Of a stretch of DNA of 64,000 nt, positions 42,716 to 55,300 are shown piece after piece. Both the position numbers and the translations under genes were made by a program. Origin of the DNA: Podocnemis expansa (taxonomy: Eukaryota; Chordata; Testudines; Podocnemididae); contig ML682005.1 of NCBI GenBank assembly GCA_007922195.1, positions 26,757,015 through 26,821,014 on the forward strand. Direction: 5' to 3'. Below the pieces are notes generated by a model. It worked only from the letters and a program-made list of their open reading frames with translations. It made no database searches and had not been told where the DNA came from. Position 1 is the first letter of the stretch. Every line of letters starts with the position of its first letter.

Positions 42716-45700
42716 AATGTTTCCTGCCTTGGAGTCTGTAGTGACCCCCACAGATGCTTTCAGGGTAAGCATTCAGCTGTTTCCATTCCATAAAAACTCT
42801 TGGCTTCTCTGTGGAGTGTGCCAATAAGGGTGCTTGTTGAGATGATGATTTTCTGTTGTAGACGTTTATTCACTAGGCTCTGGATGGAGATCAGTAACTC
42901 ATTTCATACAGGCTATTGAACAAGTTGTCCAATGTCAATAAATTTCAGTCATTGTTAAGACTGGCGTTGACATAGAGGTGAAAAGCTGCAAATCTCATTT
43001 TTAATCCTCTGAGTCAAACAGCACTCTATGGTTCATATCTTTTCTACTAAAAGGCCAGCTGTTCTATTTGTTGAAGAGTGGAATAATTAAAGATTGTTAG
43101 TAGTTTCTTTAGCTACAATTTTTTAAAGTACATCTGCTCACATTTCCCTTTGCAGTGTTCTGGACTCTGTGCTGCTACAGAATTTTCGGTGATAATGTCC
43201 CAATACTTCTAGTGATCATTGTAGCAGTGTGTGCACCTGCTTTAGGGTCCAAGGTCATTTGGACTTATTTTAGTTTAATTACCTTCTAGAGGCTGCTATT
43301 TGAAAGAGTATCTTTTCTTCCTTAACGGACAGATTATTAAAAATCAGACCCATAGCCCTTGCAGTCACTGCAGTTTGTAGCTGGGGATGGAATTGGAGTG
43401 GAATATTTAATCAGTTGAGGCATCCATTCTCTCTCCCTCATTCCCCTTTTTTGACCAGATAGGAAGTTGTTATTTGTGCTAAAGAAATTCTAGTTAATGA
43501 GTGCTGAATTATTCACCCATTACTGTTAGCCCTCTCACTTTGGGTATCACTGTCTACTTTCCGTGACCAGCATCTGCCTTAATGTGCAGAAGTCAGACTG
43601 ATCAGGATATTCTGTTGTTAATTTCTGATTCCTCTTTGGACTCTCACTGACATACAATATAAGTCTGCCTTGTCTTCTGATGTGGATCATGTTGGCAGTC
43701 ATATCAAAGGGAATGAAGCTAGGGAGCAGCAGAGTAGTTGTTAGACCTTTACAAAGTCAAGGGCAGTTCTTGTTTTGTTTGTTTTCCCTCTTCCCATGGT
43801 TAAAACTTCTCCAGTCTTCCTCTGGCCTTTCACAATATTCTGAGACCAAGAGAGTTACCGTACCTAATTTTGGTGTTTCCTAAACTGACATGCTTTTGAC
43901 CAAATCGTTTCAACTGATTCTGGGAGTGGCAAAGATGTTTTGTAATTGTTCTGCTTGGTGTTATAAATTCATTACTGCAGATCAGATTTGGTTTCTGAAA
44001 CATAATTACCCACATGTTACAACACTTTTAGCAGATCATAACCCTAAAGAACAAAAGCATAGCTTTTAACTGGTTTATAGTAAAATATTACAGTTTTATA
44101 ATGATTTGGGGCCATTACGTGATCAGCTGGTAGGAGACAGAACCTCAAATTTTTGAGCTATAGGGCACATTTTTAAAAATGATTTCTCAGGAGAAGAATG
44201 CTGCTACATATATCAACATTGTTTCGTCCTCTTATTAGCTGAATAAAATATGCTCCTTATCCCTTCCTTGTGTATCTGCCAAAGTCCTTTAGTAGTTTCC
44301 ATTGGTGACGGCAGAGCTGATCAACTATAGGCTGCCCTGCTGTTGAATTCAGCTAACAAGAGGTTCATAACTACAATACACTTGCTTTTAAAAACTCTGA
44401 TCGCTAATGAATTCTTAAAATAACCAGTTGCTTTGCTTTCCTTAGATGGTAGAGTATAATTTTAAGAAGACTATTTGTCTACAGACATGTTGGTTACTGA
44501 CTGAAAAATATTCCAATTTATACAGTACTGTATACAAAATATTGTATAGGAAACATTCCAAATTTATACAACACCATGTTCCTCTTTTATAGTTGTGCAC
44601 TGTACCTGCATGTTTGCATCCTTGTCCTGACAGTTAATATTACGTTTCTGTACCAGGGCAGACAATTTTGGTTCAAATGAGACCTTGGATATACTATGTG
44701 ACCTGCGTTTGTTGCCTTTATGTAAGTTTTCATAAATGGTGGGATAACTGCTAGGATAGGTGGTGGGACAAGAAGTATTTCCAATCCATGGCAGCCATTA
44801 GCAAGTAATGAGCCTTTGTCTCACTTGACGAGCCCATGTTACCTTCAGAAAACCTTTATAATGCCAAATCCTCTCAGAACTATTATGGAATATTCTGTTG
44901 TGGTCTGTCTAGGTAAGCTATTGTCACAATGGCATGCTACCATATGTTTTTGTTAATTCTTTTTTGTATTAGAGATAAGGATGGTTAGATTGTGTGATTA
45001 CAGCATGCAAAACAATTAAATTATTTTTTCTGTCAGAGAATTTGAAAATGGTGAAGATATTTTAACTAAGTTATTTGTATTTTATTTTTTCCATTTTTCT
45101 CTCTTCTTTCCTTTTTTACCTTCTCCCCACATACATTTTCTGTAATGATCCAGAAATTGTTTTCTATTTGTTCATTAGAAGAGAGGGAGAAATATTGGTA
45201 TTTTTTTCCTGTGCTTCTATGACACATCAACCTTTTGGAAATATCCTTGAAGAAAGATACCAAATCCCAGCAACTGGATTTTAACTGCCTTTGTCCTCTG
45301 ATAACACAGTTAACTACCCTGTCTCCAAAAAAAGGTAAATTAAGGAAAAAGCTACTATCAAGCACTCCATTGTTCTTCTGCATTCCTCGAACTCAAAGGC
45401 AGCTCCTGGGAGTAGCGCTGCTAACTCCCATTGAAGTCAGACTAGTGAGGTAGAGGGAAGAGCCTCCATAATCTATCAAAATCTCATATAACTAAAATAA
45501 AAAGGAATTAGAAGTGCTTGATACCTCTGAGGATTTGACCTATAGGTGCTGAATATGGGGAAGAAAAAAAACCCTTGTGCATCTGTTACTTAATTCCCCA
45601 GGATGTGTAATGTATCAAGTAACATTTTTTCCTTAATGGATTTTTTTGTATAAATTTATGTTGACTTTGCCATTGGTTTTCTGAGGATGTAGATTTCATA

Positions 45701-45912
45701 CTAAACAAAATGACTTTTCCAAAGAGCCACAAACTTATCTGCCTGGCTAATTATAAAAACGAATAGTATGTCATTGATGGAAAAGAAACCTGAAAAGGTT
45801 ACTGATGGCATTTGGCAAAGGCACCAAAAACATACAAGTCAACAGAGACAGTTTAGAATGACGTGCACAATTTGCTAGGCTTTCTTTAAAATACTGTGAT
45901 AGATACAGTTTA
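42716..45912. other. No recognised gene
   Basis: About 3.2 kb of AT-rich sequence. The longest frame is 105 codons (minus, 45066-45383), lysine/asparagine-rich and without motif. Confidence 0.5.
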
Positions 45913-46030
45913 TCCCATGAGCTTTCGGAGAATTGAAAGCTCATGTGATGAATACGTTTTTTAGTCTTTAAGAGCCACAAGACTCCTTATTTGTTTTGCT
46001 GAACTAGCCTAACATGGATACGCCTTTGGA
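45913..46030 (+). mobile_element. Penelope-like terminal repeat fragment
   Basis: 'gaaagctcatgtgatgaata', 'ttttagtctttaagagccac' and 'aagactccttatttgttttg', then 'gaactagcctaacatggata'. Its left part, 'cccatgagctttcggag', looks like a short inverted copy of the 'gaaagctcatg' block, so it may be the remnant of another head-to-head pair. Confidence 0.6.
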
Positions 46031-46344
46031 ACTTAAGGATACTGTTTCACTCTAGAGAACTCTTAATTGTACTCCTCCTCAGACTTCTCTCTAGTGCTGC
46101 ATGTATACTTTGGGTATATGGGAGTTATTGATTTTCTTCCATCTGTATGTAAATTCTGTAAGGGGATGTTTCATTTTTTAGAGAGATGGGTGAATTGTAT
46201 AAAGCATTTAAGAATTATCCACCTTTTTTTGATAATCATCATAGGCCAATGCAGTGTATCTCTCATTCCTGTCTGTGGAATTTAAAATAGCCGAAGTAAA
46301 TGTTTTTCTTCTGGCTCAGATACAGTGCCTTCATCAGCAGTTTA

Positions 46345-46802
46345 GGTTATGTCTTCAGTGCAGCGTTATGAACTTGAGCTATTACTCAGGACTAACTCGC
46401 CCACACAAAGCTGGCTCACTCTTGTTTAAAACACAGGCTAGCAGATCCAGATGTGGGGTGTAGCAGTACTTCATTCATTCTATTTGATAACCCAGAAACT
46501 TTGCAGTGAGGATACTGGCTAAATCACTCAAGTGCTGATAGTACTATAGTGGCTCCCCAGTTTCTCCTGTGTCCCCAAAGGGACCAACAATTTTTCCCAT
46601 AATTCACCATGAAAGAATCAGAGTAACTCAGTTTACTGCAGTACGAAGAACCGTGGAATTTTCCCCCAGGTGTCCTCGTGACACACGTGGATGAGTGCTG
46701 CACGAGAGAGGACAGAGTAACTCAGTTATGGTTTTGCAGTGTAGCTGCCCACACTTGGGTGCTAATCACATGGGTTATCCATGCAGTGAAGAAGACACAC
46801 CC
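46345..46802. mobile_element. Harbinger-type MITE candidate (458 bp)
   Basis: Left end GGTTATGTCTTCAGTGCA; inward right end GGGTGTGTCTTCTTCACTGC. TTA precedes the left end but is not matched on the right. The interior includes two 'agagtaactcagtt' copies and no coding frame. The class is inferred from the 'GGxxxTGTCT' terminus. Confidence 0.55.
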
Positions 46803-49800
46803 AGAAGATTTAGTATTTTTTTCCTCTTGAATTTAGTGCTTTTCTTCACTGTAGAACTTAGTAGAATGAATTTTTTTGTAACATCCATTTTTAAAACTGT
46901 TTTCATTTTATAAATTACTGTGGGCTGACACCTCAGCAACTCTTTCATCTTTCTGCACTGAGTGCATATTTAGTTTCATTACTTTTTACTACGAGATCAA
47001 GGAAAGCATACAAAAATTCTAACAAGGGTTTCAGACTGAAATCCCTGGGAAAAAATGTTTTGTAATGATTCTTTTCCTCACAAGTAAAAATGAGATTTTA
47101 TGCTGTGACTCAGCTTTGTCAAATCAACTTTTTTTTTGCACGACTCAGAGAGCAGAAGTGCAGCCTGTTATGAGCCTCTCACTAGAGCAACTGTATACAG
47201 TGATACTGAGCACTCTACACTATGATGTTCTTTCACAAGCTGCTAAAAGCAGTCCATCTTAAAAACATCTAAAATTGAATTTAAATAGTCTTATTCTTTT
47301 ATGTTCTCTGCTGTTGTTTGGATTACTTCCCCCTGCCTCCCAATGGTTGAGGCTTGAATCAGAATAAGTCTCACAGACATCTGTGTGGGTGGAGAGAAAG
47401 TTTCATCTTTTTCAGTGCAGGACAGTAACAGTGAAGCTCCCTATTCTGTACTTGAAAATTCTGACTGACTGAAGCTGCCCCAAGCATACACACCCGCTCC
47501 TCTTGGGAAGAATGAGCTCTGAGAGGCCACCTTATTGCTTTTCATGTGTTAATTTGGGGAGGATGAGCAATTTAGAGTAAGAGAAATTACCCTCCCATAT
47601 ACACTTCCCACCACCATGCCTCATCACTGGATGAAAGTGACTTTCACCTTCTTGCACAGGAGTAGGGATGAGGGTGGGGGTGAACAAAGCACCTTGCTTT
47701 ACCTGCTTTGGGGAAGGAGGTTGTTGTAACTTGGCCCCAAGAACCCATAATCATATCTTGCCTGCTTGGGAGGGAATGTGAGAAAGAATTAATCATGCAA
47801 GGTCACCACCTACTTGTAACACAGTGTGTGTTACAGAGGCACTGCTCTTGCCTCATGGGATGTTAGTGCACATAGGAGTTCAAGAAATGTCTGAGGTGAA
47901 ATCAATATATATGTAAGAGGCAGTGTGTAATGGAATCAAAATACCTGCTCAAACTCACAGAGTGGGGAATGGGCAATAAGGAGGGTAAGCATGCACTTTT
48001 GGGGAAAGCAGGAAGGGCTCTGTGTGTGATGGAAGCTAAATGGGAAGATGGTTCTATGAGAGAGAGCACTCTGCTAGTAGCCTCCATAATGTGATTCTGT
48101 TTCCGGAGAGAATGTGTATAAAGGGAAGCTAGCTGTGAGTAACCTGTCCTTAAACAGACTGATGTCTGGAGTGCAGACTGTATCACATGCTCCTAGTTAG
48201 TTCAGTTGAATTGTTTTTTGGATAGAGCCTGTGTCCCTTTGAGGACTGATCACATCCTTGACTACTTCTCGCCTGCTCCCAAACAACTACAGTGATAGCA
48301 GATACCCAGACTAAAAATGTTTGTCATAACTCATAAGTCATTCAGTCCCAGAATAGAGGAGACTGCATGCAGACTTCATTACGCAGAACTCATAACACAA
48401 ACAACTTGGGATTATGTCATAGCAACAAGCACTATGCTTACATGTAGGTTTGATTCAAGTCTCTAGGAGTAGAAGAGTTCTGCATCCTAAATATCACAGT
48501 AACTTACTTCTCCAGAAGAGTGTCCTACATAATTTTAGAAATTAGATATAACACCAATATAGCAGGCCACATGGGGTCTTTTGCTGGGCTGGTGGGGTAT
48601 TCTTAAGGCCACCCATCTCTCTTCGTGGTGGTTATGTGCACATTTTAAGACATTCCACATTTACAATTCCATGGACTCGTGGTGTAAACCAATTAATTTT
48701 GGCATCCTCATGCTTTTCCTGTTCCCAGGGCTTAGAGTAAACCTGGTTAATTTAAGTACCCACCTTTATCCGGTTCCTAGGGCTTAAAGTGTAATCATCT
48801 GCAAGCTTGCAGGGCCTTTTACCAGTGAAAGAGCCTTAAACAGTAACATCCTGCACCTCTATTTGTTATCAGTTACCAAATCAGAATACACACTAAGCAT
48901 ACAGTGCTCACCACTCTCAGTAAGGCAGAGGCACTTTTCTTGATGGCCGGTCAAAATTAGATTATTCAGGCATCAGCTTCTGTACAGTGTGATTGGCATC
49001 TGTTGAGATCTGGCAGATGTGATCTTGGGCTGTGTACTGGAGTTACAGTACACATGGGTACCCTGCTATTTAACCTTCTCTCCAGTTAAAACTGACCATT
49101 TATTCCAATCTTCAGGCAGAAGTGAGAAAAGACTGAAAGAGAGATAGTATGGCCTTAAAATGCTTTATAAGACATTTCCTGGTATTCTTACTAAAGATAT
49201 AGATATAGATTTCATGAGGAGGTAGGCAGGGCTCCTCTGAGTCAGTGTACTGGAATGAGTCAAGCATATGAATGTTGGTAAAGTTAGGTATAGCCATGGC
49301 TTCATAATTAATGTTTAGGTAGTACTGCATGCCACAGGTGGTCATGGCAGTGTGTTGTTTCTCCATAGACTGATTGTTCCAAGCATACATGGGATGATAC
49401 ACAGAGAAAAATACCACTTAGGTCACTGGAATCTTGAAATACATGCTTGCCATGGGCTGGAGTCTTTGGCACAAAAATTGCAACCAAACAAGTACCTATG
49501 ACCATCTGTTGTAATTATAACGAGCACACTGATGGTAACAAGGGATGTGTTTTTAAACAGGTTTTGTTAAAAACTAGCATTTCTGTAGCATTGAGCTCTG
49601 AACCATTCACTCCTTTTATAAATTCAAATAGCTTTAAGTGTGCTCTCCTCATTTCATATAGTATTTCTTATTCTGTATTAATTTGGCAAACTGATGCTAG
49701 CCTTATGGTCCTGTTGTGTAATCTCTATTTTTGCAAAAAGTAGAAGTGTAGGAAAAGGTCAATGGGCAGTTGCTTATCAATTCATATAATCAAGAAAGCA

Positions 49801-50040
49801 TGCTCTGTAAGAAATATAAGAAATCTCCCTTACCTCCTTTTGTTTCAGCTTTTTAAAATTTTATAAAGGAATTTCCCATGATTGAGGTGTGGTGGAAAGC
49901 CTTTAGTCTATAGCAGCTTTTCCAATTTCTTTAATTGACTATATTGTACCTGTGTGAGCTGAAAGTTTTTAGTGCTACTCTCTCTCACACAGGAATGTTA
50001 GCTCCTGATATATTTTGTGTGAATTTGAGACCTGGCTGGC
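46803..50040. other. No recognised gene
   Basis: About 3.2 kb with frames of up to 101 codons, none with a motif. Composition is close to the window average outside the Harbinger element. Confidence 0.5.
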
Positions 50041-50054
50041 CTATATAGTTTTTG

Positions 50055-50186
50055 TACCAGTATAACTATTTCAGTCAGGGGATTGATATAGCTGTATTGA
50101 TACAGGGCAGGGTATGTACACAGTGCGAGGGTGCTTATACCAGTATAGTATATTCCTTTGCAGTAAGGAAATAAGTTACACTAGTA
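50055..50186. mobile_element. MITE-like inverted repeat (~132 bp)
   Basis: TACCAGTATAACT at 50055-50067 faces AGTTACACTAGTA at 50174-50186, giving 11 of 13 paired. A further 'ataccagtatagta' lies inside. Target duplications are not evident. Confidence 0.5.
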
Positions 50187-51244
50187 TAAAGCACCCATGT
50201 TTTATAATTTTGTGAACACTAGGGAGGGTTGTGTGCCTTTATGTTATGATATTGTTAAAGTAGTACAGTTTTTGTGTGTAGAGGCCTTAGATTACAATTC
50301 ACTGCATGATCCTTTTAATGATAATACAGTTAGTGTGTGGGTCTGGAGTTTCTTCCAAATGAATACTGGGCTTGACTGTAATATGCTCTTTCCATTACTA
50401 GCCAGTTAAAACTATTTCATAAAGTGGTCACCACTCGCAAACTGGTATCCCTTGGGGAGTTTTTCTGTTTATTAGATGGCATCCATGAAGATCTGGCTTT
50501 TAACCAAAAGATCAATATTTAGTGACTTTTGGATGGGCTCTTCACACAACAGTATGTACTGCCAGTTACTTAATGTCGGTGGTGATACTGTTTTTGGCAT
50601 AGTGTACAAAGTGATAACCCTTGTCATTTGTGAGTCTCTGTGGTGCTGATGACCAGGATTATATTTATCTGCTGCCTGGTCCCAAAGGCATTTGCTGTTC
50701 AGACACCCTGTTTATTAAAGTGGCTTATTTGTTGTCTTATTTCTTCTTGGAGGGCTCCCTGCCCCCCTTTTGAGTTTAGATGTGAACAGCGCTATTATGG
50801 TAAGCAAGTGATGTCTGTCTAAGTCTTGAGTTAAATCTTTTCTAGAGGTTCAGTTAAAATAAACTGCAGTGCTGACTCGGACATGCAGTCTGGATGGCTG
50901 TACTTTTGTGAACTTTTTGTTATTTTGAAGAGTGTTGTAAATGGACTGATACCTTAACCCAGTTTCTGCGCACAAACGGAGATAGTGTCTAAATTTACCC
51001 TTCCCTGCATTTTGACTTTACTGGTAACTCACATGGTAACAACATACATCTCAAAATGAGACTTATCTCTGCACTTGACAGTTCTAAAGATTTCCTTTCA
51101 GAACGTTTACTTTCTACCCCTCTTAGTTCTATATGGACCTACCTGCCAACGTGACTTAGCAGTAATTGTCTGTAATCGGCGATTCGTTGCCTGAAATCGA
51201 GGATGACACAGTGGAAGAAACATTCTTTTTCATACTGGTCCTTA

Positions 51245-51486
51245 GGCTTTGTCTGGACTGGCAATTACCCTGGTCACAGCTATTGGTATGCCTATATTGG
51301 CTCAAAACTCTAGGGTAGATTGTCAACACTGTTGTTTACACCAGTCAGTAGAGCTTACCTGTGATTGAAAGTGGGGTAAGCTTCATTGGTGAAAACAACC
51401 TCTTGTCCTGCCTATGTTAGCGGTAAAACCTGTACTGCTACACTGATGGATGTAACTGGGTTTAAATCCCCAATCCAAACAAAGTT
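51245..51486. mobile_element. Harbinger-type MITE candidate (242 bp)
   Basis: Left end GGCTTTGTCTGGACTGG; inward right end AACTTTGTTTGGATTGG, 13 of 17 matching, all differences being transitions. Flanks are TTA on the left and TGA on the right, near the 3-base TWA target of Harbinger elements. No coding capacity. Confidence 0.55.
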
Positions 51487-52206
51487 TGAGAGAATGCCAT
51501 GCTGTGAATGGGACTTTTTGTTTTAACACACTAGTTTCATGGAAGACTAGACTTCATTTGCCACTTTTGGGGAAGTTTTGCAGCCTTTTCATGTTTTTGA
51601 TGGGAAAATCCATATTTGTGTATGTTGTCTCAGAGGCGTTTCTAGCCCCTACATGTTGAAAAGTACTTAAACTAAAACTGTCATTTCAGGGAAGTCTTCT
51701 TAAGGAATGTTTGGAGGGTGGACTCATAATATGAGCTAACTATTTGTGGCTGTAAAGATTAAATACCCCTGAAAGTTGGAATCTTGTTTCGCTGATTACA
51801 CTGTGCATAGTTTGTGGGTGGTGGCACCAGATTTTTGATTGCATAGATAGCTATTAAGTTTGTTTTAATTGTTTCCTGCATTTCTGTACTTTACTTGTAT
51901 GAATAATTTATTGAGGTATCATGCTGTTTCTGACCACATGTTCACAATGGTCTATAATATGGCTAATAAAGGGAGAGAAGTTCCCAGACATGTAGTAGAA
52001 GAATGATGTTCATTAAAGAGCCATTGGGGAGAGATCATTTAATGCTACAAATAGTCAAGGCAGAAACTGTGAGATATGTAGCGGAGATTAAGATGTTGAT
52101 TTGAACTGCAAAAACCAATTACATGGAGTAAGAAAAAAAGCATTTAGGAGCATGATGCCCATGAAGAAGCCATGATATTGGATAAATCAGGAATCATCAT
52201 TTATTT

Positions 52207-52302
52207 AACCTAGATTATAAGCTCTTTGGAATAGAGTCCTTTTTAATAAGTATTTGTACAACATCTAGCATAATTGGGCCCTTGATTCATAACTGAAGCC
52301 CT
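52207..52302 (+). repeat. Old LINE/SINE tail
   Basis: 'tagattataagctctttgga', 'aataagtatttgtacaacat' and 'ctagcataattgggcccttg' match the common vertebrate repeat tail 'tagattgtaagctctttggg' plus 'cctagcacaatgggg'. It is the same family as the copy at 28.6 kb. Confidence 0.65.
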
Positions 52303-55300
52303 TCGATGCTCTCATTATACAACTAAATAGTTTATTGTTAATTCATTGGGAAAAGTGGAATACGTTTGTGTCAAAAGCTCTATAAAGCACAAAAGATTCA
52401 GAATTTAGGTGCTCTGATTAAGTATATTCTTTTTTCTTTTTCTCTCTCTCTTGCTTTGTAGGCAAATGGATGATGTTTTCAGCTGTGCCACTGCTTTGCC
52501 AATGCTGGCACTAGGATGTTTTCCTTTTTAATAACTCTGTATTTACTAATGATCATGCAGCAGAAATGCAATAATCCTGGATTATAATTTTTCTGCAAGT
52601 TCCACTTTCTTTATTTTTGTTGGGTTTATAATTTGGAATCTAAGAGGTCTCTGGCTATCCTTTGCGAATACACAAAAAGGAAAATTGGCCCATGCTTAGA
52701 AGAAGACATTTGGGCTGAATTCTCAGGACATGCCAAGGAGCACCCAGGACAGGTCTGGAGGAGGGGAACAAGGTGACTGTGCATCCCTCTGATCCTGGAA
52801 CTGCTGGGTTATTGTTGTACTTAGAAAATGAAAACACTAGCAGGATCTTACTCAAGTTGATCATGTTATCAGTCCTGATTGTTGCTTGTCATTTCAGCTT
52901 TGTGGCTGGTGTTCGCAGCTGATGGTGGCTACATGGCCAGGGAAGCTGGGCATGAGGAAGAGTGGGGTCTCTGTTGGGCACACATCGACACTCTTGGATG
53001 CTGTGCAGAACATTATCCAAAGCTGTGCAGTCTTACCCATCTCTTGTATCTTTTCTTGCTGTGTCACACTGCCTCAGGGTACTGTGACCATGCATGAGTC
53101 ATCAGCTAATGGCAGATGCGACTTTGATCTTGTTCTTGATGGGGCTTTTTGTCCCTTTCTTCTTAGGGTGGATTCTTGCTTTTGCTGGGTTTGTCCGCCT
53201 TGTTCTTCTGCCATTAATGTGTTGCTGACAGTTTGTCATCAGGACTGGCTGGTGTTGGAGACTGATCCCAATGTGTGCACATATACCCACCCACTCCTAA
53301 ATTCACACATCCAGATGAAGTTTCAGCAAAACTTAGGCTGGGCAATACAAAATGAAGTAAACAATTCAAAATGGAGATTTAGTTACAATACACAAACAAG
53401 TAAGCAGTTCACAGTTTTAGTTACAATATGGAGTTAAATCAGACTTTGATTATGGTGTTAAAGAACAAGTGAATGAATGAGTATGGATTTTTTATCAATG
53501 AATAATAGGCATTATGCCAGATAGAAATTCTTGTTGGAAGCAATTCTATGGTATAAATTCATCTTTGGTCATATATTATGGCATCTACACACGTTAATAC
53601 AGAATTAAGGCTGTTCTCTCTTGCACCAAGCTGCCAGACTTTCCAAGGGTCTGTCATGGAGACCAAGATTAGCCCTGGCTATGCCTGTTTTTCTCTGTCC
53701 ACAGCACTGGCAGCCATGAAGAATAGTCTTACTGCAACTTTTATGGTGGTGGAGGATTCTCTTGCTCATGGAGGATTCTCCTGGAACAATTAAACTGGAT
53801 TTGGAGCTGCTTTTTGCTCTGGGACATATAGGTGTGATAGACTCATTTATAATACATTGTGTTTGTCTGTTTTATGTTCTGCTTCTCTGGATTCCCTGTC
53901 TCTTTATCTGATCAGTACAAATGGCTACCTGACAAGGGTTTCTGATTAAGTAAGTGGTGTTGCTTGTCATGTATTATACCAGTGGTCTGATGACTTCATA
54001 CAATAAGACATGGTGCTACTGTCCCAGGATGTTAAGTGCAAGTGTCTTTCAGCTGTGATTACTGAGATGCTGTCTTCCATGCCATCTGATATCTCTTAAT
54101 CTTGCATAGGAGGGCAGCTCACTACAGGCATTACCTAGCAAAAAAATAGCTTGAATCAGTTGGGGGAGAGAAGCAGGACATTTGTTATGAATCATGCTGA
54201 GATGATGCATTGTGGTTTTAAAAATGAGAAAGGAAAGGCAAGATTAAATATCGACATATACTATATTCCAGCTGTGTTAACTTTCAGTTTGTCTGACATA
54301 AAAGCATATATTCAATGAAACCAGGAAATAAAACCTTTGTCTAAATTCTCTTGTATGCCCCAAGGTGAAAAGGTTTAATGATTCATTATCCAGTGTTGCA
54401 CCAGCTGTAGCTGTATACTTCAAAGTATAAACTACTCAGACCTCTACAAATATTTTTTGTAAGGGTTAGGGGTATTTCAGGGCCAAAGATTACACAATAT
54501 ACTGTACCCAATGAAAACTTTTATTTTAAATTGCAACTTTTAAGTTTCATAAAATGGGCTTAATTAATAGATATCGGATAGTAGCAAGAATCCTGAAAAT
54601 ATACCCTAAGCCTACAGAAAACTTGACATGTTGTTCTCTTTAACAAGTAACGTTAATTGTGTTTGCAGTGAGTTGTTGGAGGTGGAAGCTCTGAAGGACC
54701 ATGGCTTGTTTTTAGGCTAATATAGTAACAAACTATAACTTTGCAAGGCTGAGCAGCTGAGGCAAGTTTAATTCTTATGTTAGCACATTTTCTTGATCTG
54801 AATTTCACAAACTGAGCGAGGCAGAGGATTGTAATGAGGGTGATGCCATGACCTAATTCTGAAAATATAAATAGTCTGTACACGTATGAGAGAAGAATAA
54901 GGTGAGAAAAGAGAGGAAAAGGTGCTGCTGCCTGCTGAGATACTTTGACATTACAATTATATTACTCTTGCAATATTGGTAAATTTTCCATCACGCTGGT
55001 GTTATCCAACTCATAGGTGATAACTTGAGAATCAAACTATTTCAAAGGTGGCTTGCACTAACTATCATAGAATCTGGAAAAACACCAGGAGTGAGAGTTG
55101 GTAAGAGTTTGAAATCTTAATTTGCTTTTTTGTATGATTCTTACTGTATTGAAATAGAGCCAAAATAAATTATTTTTGTCTTGCCAGTGCTGCTACTTTC
55201 CAAAGTAGTTTCTTATTAGTGTGGACAGAATACAGTGTTATCTGTCTATGGCTCACTAAGTGGAGATGAATAAGAGTTGATTCTCTATACAGAATTATGC

